Shown here: piece by piece, positions 32,217-42,808 of the stretch
Layout: the number at the start of each line of letters is the position of its first letter
Numbering within the stretch: position 1 is the stretch's first letter
NCBI GenBank assembly: GCA_945910005.1
Contig: OX246747.1
Location: forward strand, 9,812,525-9,876,524
Source of the DNA: Isoperla grammatica
Lineage: Eukaryota > Arthropoda > Insecta > Plecoptera > Perlodidae
DNA length: 64,000 bases
Reading direction: 5' to 3'
The notes under the pieces: model-generated
What the model was told of the DNA's origin: nothing
Seen by the model: the letters and a program-made list of their open reading frames with translations, nothing else
Database searches by the model: none
Made by a program: the position numbers and the translations under genes

Positions 32217-32701
32217 CAGTGTTATTAAAGCTACTTTTTAAAAGAAGCACTGTTACAGCTACAGCTACTTGATCTTTGAAAGTAACTTAGCTACTTTTCA
32301 GCTACTGTAATTTGTAAGTAGCTCGCTACTTGTACAGCTACTCAAAAAAAGTAGTGACGCTACATTACAGCTACTTTAATTTGTTATAAAGGACCAGGAG
32401 TACCTACTATTTAATAATTTCTTTGAAAATTTAGGCTTTCTTACCCATGATCATTTTTATGTTTATGGAAATAATGTTATCAACAACTTAGAAGCCACAA
32501 ATATATGTCTATAACAGGTTTTTTATTTTATATTGTATTACAAAATTGCAAAAATAGAGTAGCGGCGATTTTTCGCTACAAATACTCGTATAAAGTAGCT
32601 TGCTACTCGCTACTTTACCGCATTTTCAAATATAGCGCGCTACCAGTCTCGCTACCGAAAAAAGTAACACGCTACTTGTAGCGCGCTACTAAACAACACT
32701 G
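32217..32701. mobile_element. hAT-like MITE
   Basis: Begins CAGTGTTATTAAAGCTAC and ends with the complement of CAGTGTTGTTTAGTAGC. CAGTGTT is a common hAT terminus. The flanking 8-mers TGTACTAT (32209-32216) and TGTACAAT (32702-32709) differ at one base, as expected for an older 8-bp duplication. The interior is built of GCTAC/GTAGC repeats and has no coding frame. Confidence 0.8.
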
Positions 32702-33129
32702 TGTACAATACAAATATTGTGTAGAAAGATACCAATATTTGTATTATGTACAATACTACTGGTTGCTAAATTATCTTATACGAATGGCATTTCTCACCAG
32801 TGAAATTTTGTAAACATCTTAATTTGTCTATGTTTCAGGCTTGCAATGGGCAGCTGCGAACTAACTTGTAAATTGTATAATGGGAAAATGAGCACATTAC
32901 TGCACATGCTTCGTGCACACAGTGACAGCATTTCATCACTGGCATACAGAAAACCAATTTGGTAGGTGCAGGGATATAAATTATTGTGAAATATTTCTGA
33001 AAAGATGTTTTTAATTTGCTGCATTCATAAATGTAGTTAATTGTCTGTTATGTCTTATCTCTAATAAATACGATTTTTTGACAAAAACCACCCCAGGGAC
33101 ATGCCATGTCCCTCTTAGATGATCAAATG
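32702..33129. other. no gene seen
   Basis: AT-rich. A GGGACATGCCATGTCCCT hairpin lies near 33095. No feature can be assigned. Confidence 0.5.
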
Positions 33130-33300
33130 GGGAAGGAATGCACAAGGGCTGTTAGTTCGTCTTAATCCGAGCATTCACCACGTGACTGAGAAAAACCTCA
33201 AAAAAGCCTTCAGTCAGAATTACTGGTAGTGGGTATCGAATCGGCAACCCCCGGAATTAAATTAAAGTGTTGTGCATTACACAGCAGCAGCTCTATATTG
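33130..33300 (-). repeat. diverged tRNA-derived SINE
   Basis: Related to 12925-13190 in the same orientation. Plus-strand blocks GACTGAGAAAAACCTC, CCTTCAGTCAGAATTACTGG and a degenerate B-box complement (ATCGAATCGGCAACC) match in order. Confidence 0.65.
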
Positions 33301-33545
33301 GTTCTCTAATCTTTATTTCTTCATTTGTTCCTATTTTAGTTTATGCATATTATACTGTATTCATCTAAGCTAAATTTTACTTCGTATCTATTATTTACAT
33401 TTGTTTTAAATGGCCACACCTCAGATTTCTTTCCTTCCGTGGCCATAAAATCAGTTTGTAAAAGTTACTTTTGTAAAGTAATTCAGTTACAGTTATAGTT
33501 ACTTTATGAAGTAATTGAATTACTTTTCAGTTAGTTCATACAATT

Positions 33546-33845
33546 TCTTAAAAGTGAAGCAACACCCTCCAGCGCAGCTAAAATGAAACCACCAACTTTT
33601 GATGGCGGATCTCCGTGGAGCACATACTTGCAACAGTTCGAGGCTGCGGCAACGGTCAACCAGTGGGGAGACATGGAGAAGGCTATCGCCCTAGTTATTG
33701 CTCTGCGGGGAGATGCTCTCAACGTTCTCCAGACCATCACTGAACCAGAACAACGGGACTACAGGGCACTAGTACAGAACTTGGAGATGCGCTATGGCGA
33801 CGGACATATGCAGCCAGTGTACCAGGCGCAATGCGTTGTCGTGTA
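33546..33845 (+). pseudogene. Ty3/gypsy-type gag fragment
   Basis: An open stretch of about 100 residues beginning at or before M33583 has PTFDGGSPWSTYLQQFEAAA, then KAIALVIALRGDALNVLQTI, then LEMRYGDGHMQPVYQAQ. This is the pattern of the N-terminal half of gypsy-type gag proteins, which form the particle shell. It breaks off near 33845 in non-coding DNA. No zinc knuckle, protease or pol follows, so this is an isolated scrap. Confidence 0.7.
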
Positions 33846-34230
33846 CTGTGGAAATAAAACCTACTTCTACTAAAATTGCCTATCTAAATCATAGCCTTTA
33901 CAACTTTCCAAGACTTAAGACACTGAATAAATCTCAAGGGCATACAAAAGACCATGGGCCTAAAGTAACATACAAGTGTGGGATTGCTCGTTTCATGTCA
34001 TTATAAGAACACAATCAGTTGGAGTATTATCGTACTGTAGGGCTAGTCTACTTGGGAAACGAGACAACGTTAACCTGGATTAAAAACAGAATTCTCACAT
34101 ATTGAATTAGGAGACCAACTAAAAAGAGCAAGGTTCAAGATTTGACCACTTGCATTTTAGTAGTACCTACCAACAACAAAATTCATGATTTTAAAACAAG
34201 CTTAATGTGGACATATTTAAATGGTTTCAG

Positions 34231-35265
34231 TCATGGTCAGATTGGAAGCTTAATATAAAAGCCAAAGGAAGCAGCATAGCTCTCCATGCAAGAGGGACAG
34301 GAGGGGGAGTGGCCCCTACAACAAAGCTCACTGAAATCGAGCTTCAGTTGTTGGCATTTCTTGGGCCCGAGATAGTTAGTGGAGACCAGGAAATAGCCGA
34401 GGCTGGATTTCCTGTGGCTGAAGAGGTAATACAAAGTAAAACACTATATTGATGTTGACGTATTGTTTTATTTACTTGCCAACACATACATTAGAACAAA
34501 TCTATAATTTATTCATGTAATCATATAGGCCTACCTACTAATGAAATACTCTTGTAATTATAATAAAAATCACAACTTACCGATCTAGTGTTATGACAGC
34601 TTTGTTTTCTTGCTGTAAGCTAACAAGAACTTAACAAATTCTTAAACACACTATAGGTAATGGTATTATTACCTTATGACGAAGACCCATTTCTATTTAC
34701 AGCTGATGAGGCACCAGTTGAGGAAACCACAGTAGATGGATTTGAAACAATTGTATTTGATAATGATGTGGAGATTGAAGTAGAACCAGAGCCAACTGCT
34801 TCTACTAGTAGGACTCCTAATACAAAACAGAAGACACCCCGTTCCACTGGTAAGTCTCAGCACCGTGCAGGCATAGTTCAGATATGACACTGGGTAGCAA
34901 ATTGCGGAGCAGCCTTCTCGGGCCCCTCTCAATCAAAGATCAATCTCTTGGTCAATATTAGGTAACCTGTGGTCAAAAGAAGAATAACAATTTTATGTAA
35001 TTGATTCATGGTTCAAGTATACTCGTTGAAGAGACCTTGGGCTGACGAAACAGCCCATGACAGAGCAGCCAAAGCTTTTAAGGCAGTGGAGGATCAAAAG
35101 CTCGTGGTGTTCCAAGATATTAGAGATGCTTTGGTGGCTCTCAACCAAACGTCTGCAAAGTGGCTAAAATTAGAAGAAACAAAACTAGCACTGGCAGAAA
35201 GAAAGGTCGCTGCCCTTGAAAAAATTGCTGCGGCCAAACAGGCCAAATATAATCCAAAAATTTAG
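34231..35265 (+). pseudogene. second Harbinger Myb/SANT-like gene, 5' exon missing
   Basis: Three exons, 34231-34425, 34657-34849 and 35018-35265, have AG/GT borders and consistent phases (0, then a V codon split 1+2) and give about 211 residues. The N-terminal part, SWSDWKLNIKAKGSS to ARGTGGG and LTEIELQLLAFLG, matches the second half of the Myb/SANT-like domain of Harbinger-type proteins. The middle is acidic. The last exon (SAKWLKLEETKLALAERKVAALEKIAAA) is a coiled coil. The first half of the DNA-binding domain was not found upstream. It differs clearly from the Myb protein at 11425-14908 and so belongs to another Harbinger family. Confidence 0.7.
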
Positions 35266-35634
35266 TTTTTTTTTTTTTTTTATCTTTTTAATTTTTTTAA
35301 TTTTTTTTGTACCTAAGTAATTTTCTTAAACACTAAGTATTTAATTCAATGCACAGACTACTAAATAAAAAATGAATAAATTATATGTATAGCCAACTCC
35401 TGTCTTTCCATGATTATTGTCAACTTAAAATGTTGATGCAGTCACCATTAAGTACTTGTGATAGATTATGATAACTAGATAGCTTGTGCGCCATTGCTCG
35501 TCTTTAGTCATAAACAGGTCACACTGCGTGTAAGTATCGAGTTGGTCTTTGATGACCCGTGGAATATTTACCCAGGAATCACGCACACACTGTGTGTACG
35601 TCCTACCTGCTACCTTATTACTAAGAGCTAATGC

Positions 35635-36070
35635 CTACTGTTGCAAGGCTCGCTGTTGCCACAATCGTGCAACAACTTGAGCACGGATTGCTCTAGCATG
35701 GCCAATGAAATCTCGATTTATGTCAATTGGGTTGGGAGCCGCATCCCCTGCATGAAGAGCCCTTTCTGCAGCACCTTCTTCTTCCCCAAGAGGTTCTGGA
35801 TCTGGAAGGCGTGCATTAATGGCTATGTTATGCAGCACGGCACATGCGTTTATAATCTGCCCAGCTGTGTGGGGGTCATAGTGAAGGCACCGATGGTTAA
35901 GGAGGCACCGCCAACGGGCTTTCATCACACCAAAACATCTCTCGATGCAGCATCTGCTACGACAATGTATGTCTGTATAGGAGAACCTGGTGCTGCATCC
36001 AAAATAGGCATCAGTAGCCACGGCTCGTTGGCATACCCAGAGTCTCCTGTGAGTGAGCGGCCAGCCTAGG
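35635..36070 (-). pseudogene. second Harbinger transposase, C-terminal remnant
   Basis: Minus-strand coding starts in one frame with TGDSGYANEPWLLMPIL (second catalytic Asp). After a frameshift near 35980 it continues with HCRSRCCIERCFGVMKARWR (catalytic Glu) and QIINACAVLHNIAIN, ending at TAG 35635. The first Asp and N-terminal half are missing. With the Myb-like gene at 34231-35265 it forms a convergent pair, the mirror of the arrangement in the intact element. Confidence 0.85.
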
Positions 36071-36279
36071 AGTCTAGTCGGGATTTTCCCCATCAAATTT
36101 ATCCCAGTTTATATACTGTCTTTTACTCGTGCTGCGCCATGTTGTGGGGGTTGGTCGCTCCTCTGGGTACAGGTACACGCTGTTAAGGTGTACCTGGAAG
36201 TTCTTCTCTGCATAGTCGCCTGTGTGCGGTTGGTTGTGTCTTTGCTTATTGTGTTGTCTCTTGCCATGGCCTAATGCCG

Positions 36280-36930
36280 GAATTGCTATTCATTTTGCTA
36301 AATTGCTCATCGTTTTGTTTGCTCTGGGGGAGCCTAAACTCGAAGAGGCGGCTCCTTTCTTCTGGAGTGCGTCAAACAAGGTGACTCGGCTAGTGGGGTG
36401 AGGCTGCCAAGTCAGTACGGCTACCAGGTTGGGTAATTCTGGCCTCCTGTGCTGGACTGGTAAATGTCCCTTAGGAACAACTCGTCCTTTCGTAGTTATG
36501 ATGAGCCACTGTCGGTTAATACCCGGCGACTGGGGAGTGGCTGGCTGGGTTGCTAAGTGGCCTGATTGCATACGTTCTCGTCGTGAGAGTCGTCAAGTGC
36601 AGATCCCCGGTAGTGGGACCTGCGAGCTAAATGCACTGGCACAGGGACGCTGTGGACCATCCCTTTCGTCCCTCAATCTCTTGGTACTGATCCTAAACCA
36701 ATTAACGGCACTGCTCGTGGTCCACTGACCCGGGCTGCTGAGAGATTGAACCGATTGCGTAATGTTGCTTCCAGTTCGAGCGGGTCAGGGGATCCTGACG
36801 GTGGGGGGCGGGGGGGGGGAGGGGTTTGCTTGGCCCCCAACCCTGGGAGCTGCGTCGGTCTCGTCGGGATCGGCCACTTCGCCGGCCACTTCCTTCAGCA
36901 GTGAAAACGAATCGGATTCGTAAAGCAGGT
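36280..36930 (+). pseudogene. possible R2-clade LINE 5' region
   Basis: The GC-rich composition contrasts with the AT-rich DNA on both sides and matches the R2-like pol at 38523-41045. A frame near 36690-36925 is open and Ser/Gly-rich (GPLTRAAERLNRLRNVASSS, then SATSPATSFSSENESDS), as in R2 N-terminal extensions. No zinc finger or Myb motif of R2 was located. Assignment is by composition and position only. Confidence 0.3.
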
Positions 36931-36934
36931 GGTA

Positions 36935-37440
36935 CGGAACGTGCTTCGTCAAACAAGTTCCATGTGATGGTGAACGAGGATCGAAAGATAGTTTGCAGAA
37001 AAGCATTTATTAGTCAGCATAGGATTACCGAAGCCAGAGTAAAGAGAGTTTGTTCTCTTGCTTTTGAGGGCAAATCACCGGTTGATAAACGGGGACACGC
37101 TTTCCACGGTGACAGCAATTCCAGCGAGTATTCTTCTCCAGATTAAGAACCACATTGAGTCCTTCCCTGTAAAACAGAGCCATTATTCCGGCAGACAAAT
37201 TTACTATCTGGATGCCAAGCGCTTAATCACAAAAATTCATGCAATGTTTATTGAAGCACTCCCCGGCACTAAAATAAATTATCAGTTTTATGGCATGTAC
37301 TTTCGTGAGCACTTGAGCCTAGATTTGGCAGGCCTCAAATTGACACGTACTGCGTTTGTGAAGGCCTCAATATTAAAATTAAAAGTCCTTCACTGAACGA
37401 AAGAGCCAAGCGATTTGCCGAGGTGGAACTGGTCATCCAT
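36935..37440 (+). pseudogene. unidentified transposase-like scrap
   Basis: Two overlapping frames read KAFISQHRITEARVKRVCSL, then SILLQIKNHIESFPVKQSHY and SGRQIYYLDAKRLITKIHAM. The pattern resembles a widespread class of animal DNA-transposon proteins with IxxHIxSFPxxxSHYxR and YLD motifs, whose superfamily I cannot name with confidence. A frameshift lies near 37090 and coding fades near 37440. Confidence 0.4.
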
Positions 37441-37744
37441 AAAAGGAGGGCTAGTGGATTATATATAATATGAGCACATAATACAAATAAATTAATTCTA
37501 GAACCTAATTGAAAGAAGTAGGCTAAAAAAACATAAATAGCAGATAAAGGAAGCCACATTATTATGTAAACAACAATGATATAAATAAATGAGCAGCACA
37601 TGTAATTAACTAATTACTTTTGGCCCTAGTAGTGCTACCAAAGACTGTGTTTTGTCTATTTGTTGTCTAGGGCCCAAACTAATCTTTCCTCGCTGATTTC
37701 CTGTTCACTGTCCCATTTAATATATGCCTCGGCCCTCGAGAGTT

Positions 37745-38530
37745 TAAACGTAAAAAAGACAACAGAAGTTACACCGATGAGGAGCTGCGTAAAGCAGTGA
37801 ATTGTGTTCATTCGAAATAACTATCCTTGAATGCAGCTGCCAATTAGTATAATATACCAAAGGGTACACTCTTCAATAAAATATATGGTAAGTACGAAAC
37901 ATCAAAAGTTGAAGATAAACCTGTTTTCTCAGCAGCAGAAGAAGAAGCTTTCGTTTAAATCATCGAGGTAACGTCCGATTGGGGGTTTTCGATTGACACA
38001 ATAGATTTGCGGCAAATTGCAAACAATTATCTAGACAAGACAGGCCGATAAGAACGAAGATTTCATGATAACTATCCTAAAGACGATTGGGCACGCTCGT
38101 TTTTGAAACGCCATAAAGGTCGACTGTCAGTTCGTATGTCAAACAACATCAAACGAGCTAGAACTGCTGTGGATGCAGATATTCTTGGTGAATACGCTGA
38201 CGAGTTTAAAGATCTCTTTGGAAGGACTTGGGACGGACCAGATCTTTTATTACGATGAAACAAACTTCACAGATGATCAAAAGAGAAGTATAATGCTATT
38301 CCGGAGGGGGATAACATATCCCGATAATGTGATAAATCATTCAAAAAGTTGTATTTCGTTAATGTTTTGTGTCTCGGCAAGTGAAGTACAATTACCACCA
38401 TATGTTGTATACAAAGCCAAAGGAATGTGGAACAGTTGGAAACAGGGTGGCCAAAAAGGAGCAACATGCTGTACTGAAGCATGCTGTAGGAAGGGAAGTC
38501 GCTATAACAGCACTGATTATGGGTGGTTTT
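37745..38530 (+). pseudogene. pogo/Tigger-like transposase relic
   Basis: Broken frames show in order a CENP-B-type HTH (SYTDEELRKAV, then IPKGTLFNKIYGKY), a second helix-turn-helix region (NNYLDKTGR, then DDWARSFLKRHKGRLSVRMS) and the start of a DDE_1 domain. The DDE_1 start reads IFYYDETNFTDD, then SLMFCVSASEVQLPPYVVYK and STDYGWF. Stops near 37818, 37850, 37957 and 38048 and frameshifts near 38230 disable it. The last catalytic Asp region is missing because R2-like sequence begins at about 38530. Confidence 0.75.
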
Positions 38531-41045
38531 AGGCAATATGTCTCCGTTGGCGATCGCTGTTCTCTTCACTATCTGTTTGCTACGTGGTGACATGCCGACA
38601 AAATTCCTGCACACCAAGACTATCTTCATACCTAAGAAGGAGTCCGACCAGCCCGCTGACTATCGGCCGATTTCGATTGGTTTCGTAGTCTGCCGGCACT
38701 TTCATCGCCTCCTGGCTCTTCGTAATCAGAGAAAGCAGCTGTCTGATTCTCGGCAGCGGGCGTTCCAGCCAGTTGATGGGTGCGCTGATAATGTGACAAT
38801 TCTCACAGCCCTCACTGCGGAATCGCGTCTTGCGTGTCGACAACTTCATCTAGCATCGTTAAGACACGTCTAAAGCCTTTGACACTGTCTCGAGGTATGC
38901 CTTGGTCGACACGGTCAAATCCGTTGGCTTCCCCCAACCCATTGTGGACTATGTAGCACTGATTTATGACAATGCTGTTACGAACTTGAGTGCGGGGCCG
39001 GGGTTCCGGTGCGGGTTGGTCGCGGGGTTCGTCAGGGCGATCCACTATCATCCCTTCTGTTCAACTTAGTGGTTGACAGAGCTTTGGGATGCCTCAGTCC
39101 TGACGTTAACTTTGATTTGAATGGGGTGCTTGTGAACGCTCTAGCTTTCGCTGATGATGTGATTCTTGTGGCGTCAACCCGAGCGGGGTTGCAATTGCTC
39201 CTCACTCAATTTGAGGGTGAGATGTCCAAGTGTGGCCTCTTCTTGAATGCTGCCAAAAGTGGTACCGCATCCTTTGTACCGTCCGGCCGTGACAAAAAGG
39301 TTTAAGTGGTTTCCGGTCAGTTTTGGCTGATGTCTGGAGCCCTCCTTGAGTCACGGACGGTTATTGAACCCTAATGGTATCTTAAGGTGACGGTCCGGGG
39401 TTCTGAGGTGGATGTAGTCGGTCGTACAGATTTGCGTAATGCCCTAGACCGCATAACGAGGGCTTTCCTTAAGCCCCAGCAAAGGCTCAGGGTTTTGGTA
39501 ACTAACCTTTTGCCACGTTTTCACCATGAACTCGTGCTGGGTAGGTTCACAAATCAAGTACTGCGCAAGTACGATCGGTGGATTCGGGCTGCATGCCGGT
39601 CCTGGCTGCATCTGCCAATGGACACACCTAAGGGCTACTTCCATGCGCCTATCAAGTCTGGGGGTTTAGGTTGTACTCCTCTTGCTCTCAAGATCCCGCA
39701 GATGCGGTTCAAGAGACTAGTCCGGTTGACTGAAAGTTCCTCTGCCGCGGCAGTGGCAGCCTCCAATACTGATATCATCCTACAAAAGGGTGTCACAGTG
39801 TCGGCAGGTGTTGCGCTGTGTCGCGGGCTCTGGGGACAAGGCGTCAGCGTTGGGTGACTGTATGACGGACTTACTGTGGAGTGCAGTTGACGGTCGGGAC
39901 TTGAGAGTCGGCGGCCTCGACTTTTGAGTACAGACTGGGTACTGACGCACTCGGGCGGAATCCCCGGCAAGGATTACGTCCTTAACCATCAAGTCCGGTC
40001 AGGATGTCTGCCCACACGTGTCCGTCTCTCCCGTGGACGGCGTGATGGGGTCGATATCTCGTGCCGTGCTACAGGTTGCGGTGCACGAGCCGAGACGGCC
40101 TATCACGTTGTTCAATGCTGCTTTAGAACACACGGGCAACGTACGTTGAGACACGACGCCGTCAGGGACGTAGTCGCCGATGAACTCGCGCGGAAGGGGT
40201 GGGAGTGGGAGGTCGAGAAAGAGTACTTGTACAATCTTGGCGGTCGGCTCCTTGATAAGAAACCCGATATCGTTGCTGTCCGTAAGGGCGTAGCGGTGAT
40301 CGTGGACACGCAGGTTGTATCCAGTACGGGTGGATTGGATCGGTTGCACATGAGAAAGTGCGACAAGTACCAGGGCAATTGATTGATTAATGGGGCTTAA
40401 CGTCTCATTTTTATGCAACGATGGCTAATCGAGACGATAAGCGGGTGATAATGAAGATGAGAAAGATGATAATGAAGAATAAAGCCACATCCGAATCAGA
40501 TCCATTGTACGTCGCGTGAGTCGTCATACGGGAGTCCAGCAAGGGAGGGCAGGGCCAAGTGGGAGGAGAAATATTCAATGGGACATTGGGGGGGAAAGGG
40601 GATTGGGGTGTGGACTGCACTTCGTCTGACTTCTCCTCCTCGACCAGTCCGGCTTGGGTGGCCCTACCAGAAGCATACGCTTCCGCCGGCATAGCTCTCG
40701 GGATCAACAAAGCACGCAAACCTGCCCACTACGATAAGGTAGCAGTCCATGGGCAGGAAGTACCAGGGCAACAATAAGCTTTTGGCTGCTATATCGGCAC
40801 GTCGTGGGGTTCCCGTCGAGAAAGTCGTTAGTTGACCAGTCACGATCAGCTGGAAGGGAGTGTGGTGTCGCAAGTCTGACCTGGAGCTCTCTCAAATGGG
40901 GTCTCGAGGACGACTTTGCGGCGATGCACAACGATGGTTTTGAATGGCTCGTGGCTAAACTGGGCTCGTTTCAACTGTATGACGACCAGGTCACCCTGGG
41001 CAGATGTTGGAGTGGCATTGCGTTGATTAGGTTCGAGGTTAATTG
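38523..41045 (+). pseudogene. R2-clade LINE pol, degraded
   Basis: Ordered fragments follow the R2 layout: FIPKKESDQPADYRPISIG and RQRAFQPVDGCADN (38620-38790), AKAFDTVSRY-like remnant (about 38865), GRGVRQGDPLSSLLFNLVVD (about 39015), LAFADDVILVASTRAGLQ catalytic block (about 39140) and SFVPSGRDKKV. A thumb with DTPKGYFHAPIKSGGLG follows (about 39620). Then come a zinc finger CRATGCGARAETAYHVVQCC (about 40060) and a restriction-like endonuclease with KPDIVAV and VDTQVV (about 40260). A SINE splits the endonuclease region (40379-40757) and the C-terminal ISWKGVWCRKSDL block follows. Many frameshifts are present. R2 normally inserts in 28S rDNA, but no 28S sequence flanks this copy. Confidence 0.88.
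40379..40757 (+). repeat. SINE-like repeat, head A + tail 2, 14-bp TSD
   Basis: Flanked by exact AAGTACCAGGGCAA copies at 40365-40378 and 40758-40771, inside the R2 endonuclease region. The head-to-tail switch is at GGGGGAAAGGGGATTGGGG. It is nearly identical to 19647-20029. Confidence 0.94.
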
Positions 41046-41285
41046 AACTGTTGCCGCACGCTGAGCATGACAGAGAAATATTCGGGCTTCTTTGGTGGGC
41101 GGTGGCTTGACGGGCTGGCTGCCGGCTGTCTGAGTTGTTTGGTTCTTTGCCGTCAGCAGGAACCACCCACATTATACCTCGTATTGCGGCCGAAGGGAGC
41201 TTGTGGCGCTTCTGCTCGAGCCTCTTGTCGTTTCATAGGGGGGGGGGGGACACTAAAGTGGGGGGCCAGGAGAATTGGGAGGCCA
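41046..41285 (+). other. R2-like 3' UTR and unassigned DNA
   Basis: GC-rich DNA including a G-run at 41239-41249. No coding frame with family resemblance is seen after the R2-like C-terminus. Confidence 0.4.
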
Positions 41286-41850
41286 TACCCAGGCACGGAA
41301 AGTCGTAAGTCGTCTTAGTCGTAAGAGGTGACGAAAGAATGTTCTGTTCTGTCCCCTTCCAGGCTTCCCTCGGGTCTCAATGAAGATTTCTCCTCCCATT
41401 TGTGATATTTGGGCTTTACGTCTCATATTTTTGCAACGAGGCTAATCGAGACAATGAGTGGGTGATATATGAAGATGAAATATGGGGCTGTTTGGAGGAA
41501 AGGGGCAAGTAGGAGGGGGCGTGAGGAGAGGGGAAAGGGGAGGAAAGGGGATTGGGGTGTGGACTGCACTTCGTCTGACTTCTCCTCCTCGACCAGTCCG
41601 GCTAGGGTGGCCCTACCAGAAGCATACGCTTCCGCCGGCATAGCTCTCGGGATCAACAAAGCACGCAAACCTGCCCACCACGATAAGGTAGCAGTCCATG
41701 GGCAGGCTCCTCCCATTTAGCCCTGCCCTCCTTTGCTGGACTCGTCTTATGACGTCCTCCGCGACGTACAATGAATTCTATTCGGATATTTCTTCGCGGC
41801 TTTTCATCTCATATATCTCCCACTCATCGTCTCGATTTTCCAAAGTTGAA
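41286..41850 (-). repeat. SINE-like repeat, head A + tail 1, inverted and split
   Basis: Minus-strand order is head (CATCGTCTCGATTTTCC near 41835 on plus), middle, then GTCGTAAGAGGTGACGAAAG (tail 1) near 41320. It is older and more diverged than other copies and is interrupted by the opposite-strand copy at 41402-41706. Confidence 0.8.
41402..41706 (+). repeat. SINE-like repeat, head B + tail 2, 12-bp TSD
   Basis: Reference copy of the B/2 type. It is flanked by exact CTCCTCCCATTT duplications at 41390-41401 and 41707-41718 that lie inside the older inverted copy. Order: ATATTTGGGCTTTACGTCTC head, GGGGCTGTTTGGAGG purine block, GTGTGGACTGCACTTCG, a GAAGCATACGCTTCC hairpin, and the ACGATAAGGTAGCAGTCC end with final GGGCAGG. 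There is no poly(A), tRNA head or coding capacity. Confidence 0.94.
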
Positions 41851-42618
41851 CAAGTATGGAACGTTTTATCTATATGGATTATATACTATATATACAATAG
41901 ATAGGGTTAGGCTCTAAGAGAGTCATAGCTACTCCCGCCGTTTTTCCGTGCTTGCTTGAAGGTCTTCACTTTGATATTCAGAGCACTAACATAACTTGCA
42001 ACTATGCTCACTTTCAAAGCTAATATTTGTTATATTTAATTTCAAGATTCCTGCACACGAAAAATGCCACCATAAGTCGCAGCATTGGCAGAGAATTCCT
42101 TTAGCCACTTTTTTGGCATAAGACTTCCATTTAGAATTAACCATTGATTTATTATTTTACTGTCCGTAGCTCAGCTAGACTTGCTCATACCTAACATGAG
42201 GATATGAGACTCACGCCAGCATGTTTACAGTCAGGAATACGTCACAAATACTCTACGTAACCACTAGAGCCCACAAAACCCATTAAGGCTACTTGTACTG
42301 CAAACCGACAGTAAATCGCAAATGCGAGAAGAACACGAGAGACCACCGACCCGTCTTGGCCCGGGAGAGAATAGGCCTTGGCTTGCTCTGTGCGAGCACC
42401 CAAAAACATCAGAAGTAACAAAAATTCCCCGTAGCTTAGTAAACAACAGTGCATATTAAGTCTGCATAATTGCTGCAAACAGTAGCTACGTATCCCGAAT
42501 AATGGACAATTTGCGAGGCAGACAATTTGCCCTGCTTCATTTGGAGACTATGAGGACACTTTGCCATGCAAGTGTTTGTCACAGTGGGGCTAGGACAATT
42601 TGCCAGGCTGGAACCTAA
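41851..42618. other. no gene seen
   Basis: Mixed-composition DNA with TATA-rich stretch near 41880 and short frames without family resemblance. GACAATTTGCC-type phrases recur at about 42500-42600. Confidence 0.5.
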
Positions 42619-42640
42619 GGGTGTGTTCCAACTTGATTGT
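42619..42640 (+). repeat. solitary Harbinger end
   Basis: GGGTGTGTTCCAACTTGA, identical to the 18-bp ends of 8668-15081, is preceded by TAA, a TWA-type target. No matching right end was found downstream, so it is a truncated relative. Confidence 0.75.
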
Positions 42641-42808
42641 TAACTTGAGGATCAGATTAATATGTTAATAATTATAACGACGATGCAAGTTATATATTGA
42701 CAACATCTTGACGGACGCTTATGGATTAGGCCTCTTACAAGTGTTAAGGTCTAACACAAGACACGATGCCATGATTGCTGTGATCGACTGACTTGACTTC
42801 CTGTCAGT

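Noticed and set aside
38523..41045. 28S rDNA insertion context for the R2-like element
   Set aside because: The conserved 28S target sequence was sought on both sides and not found.
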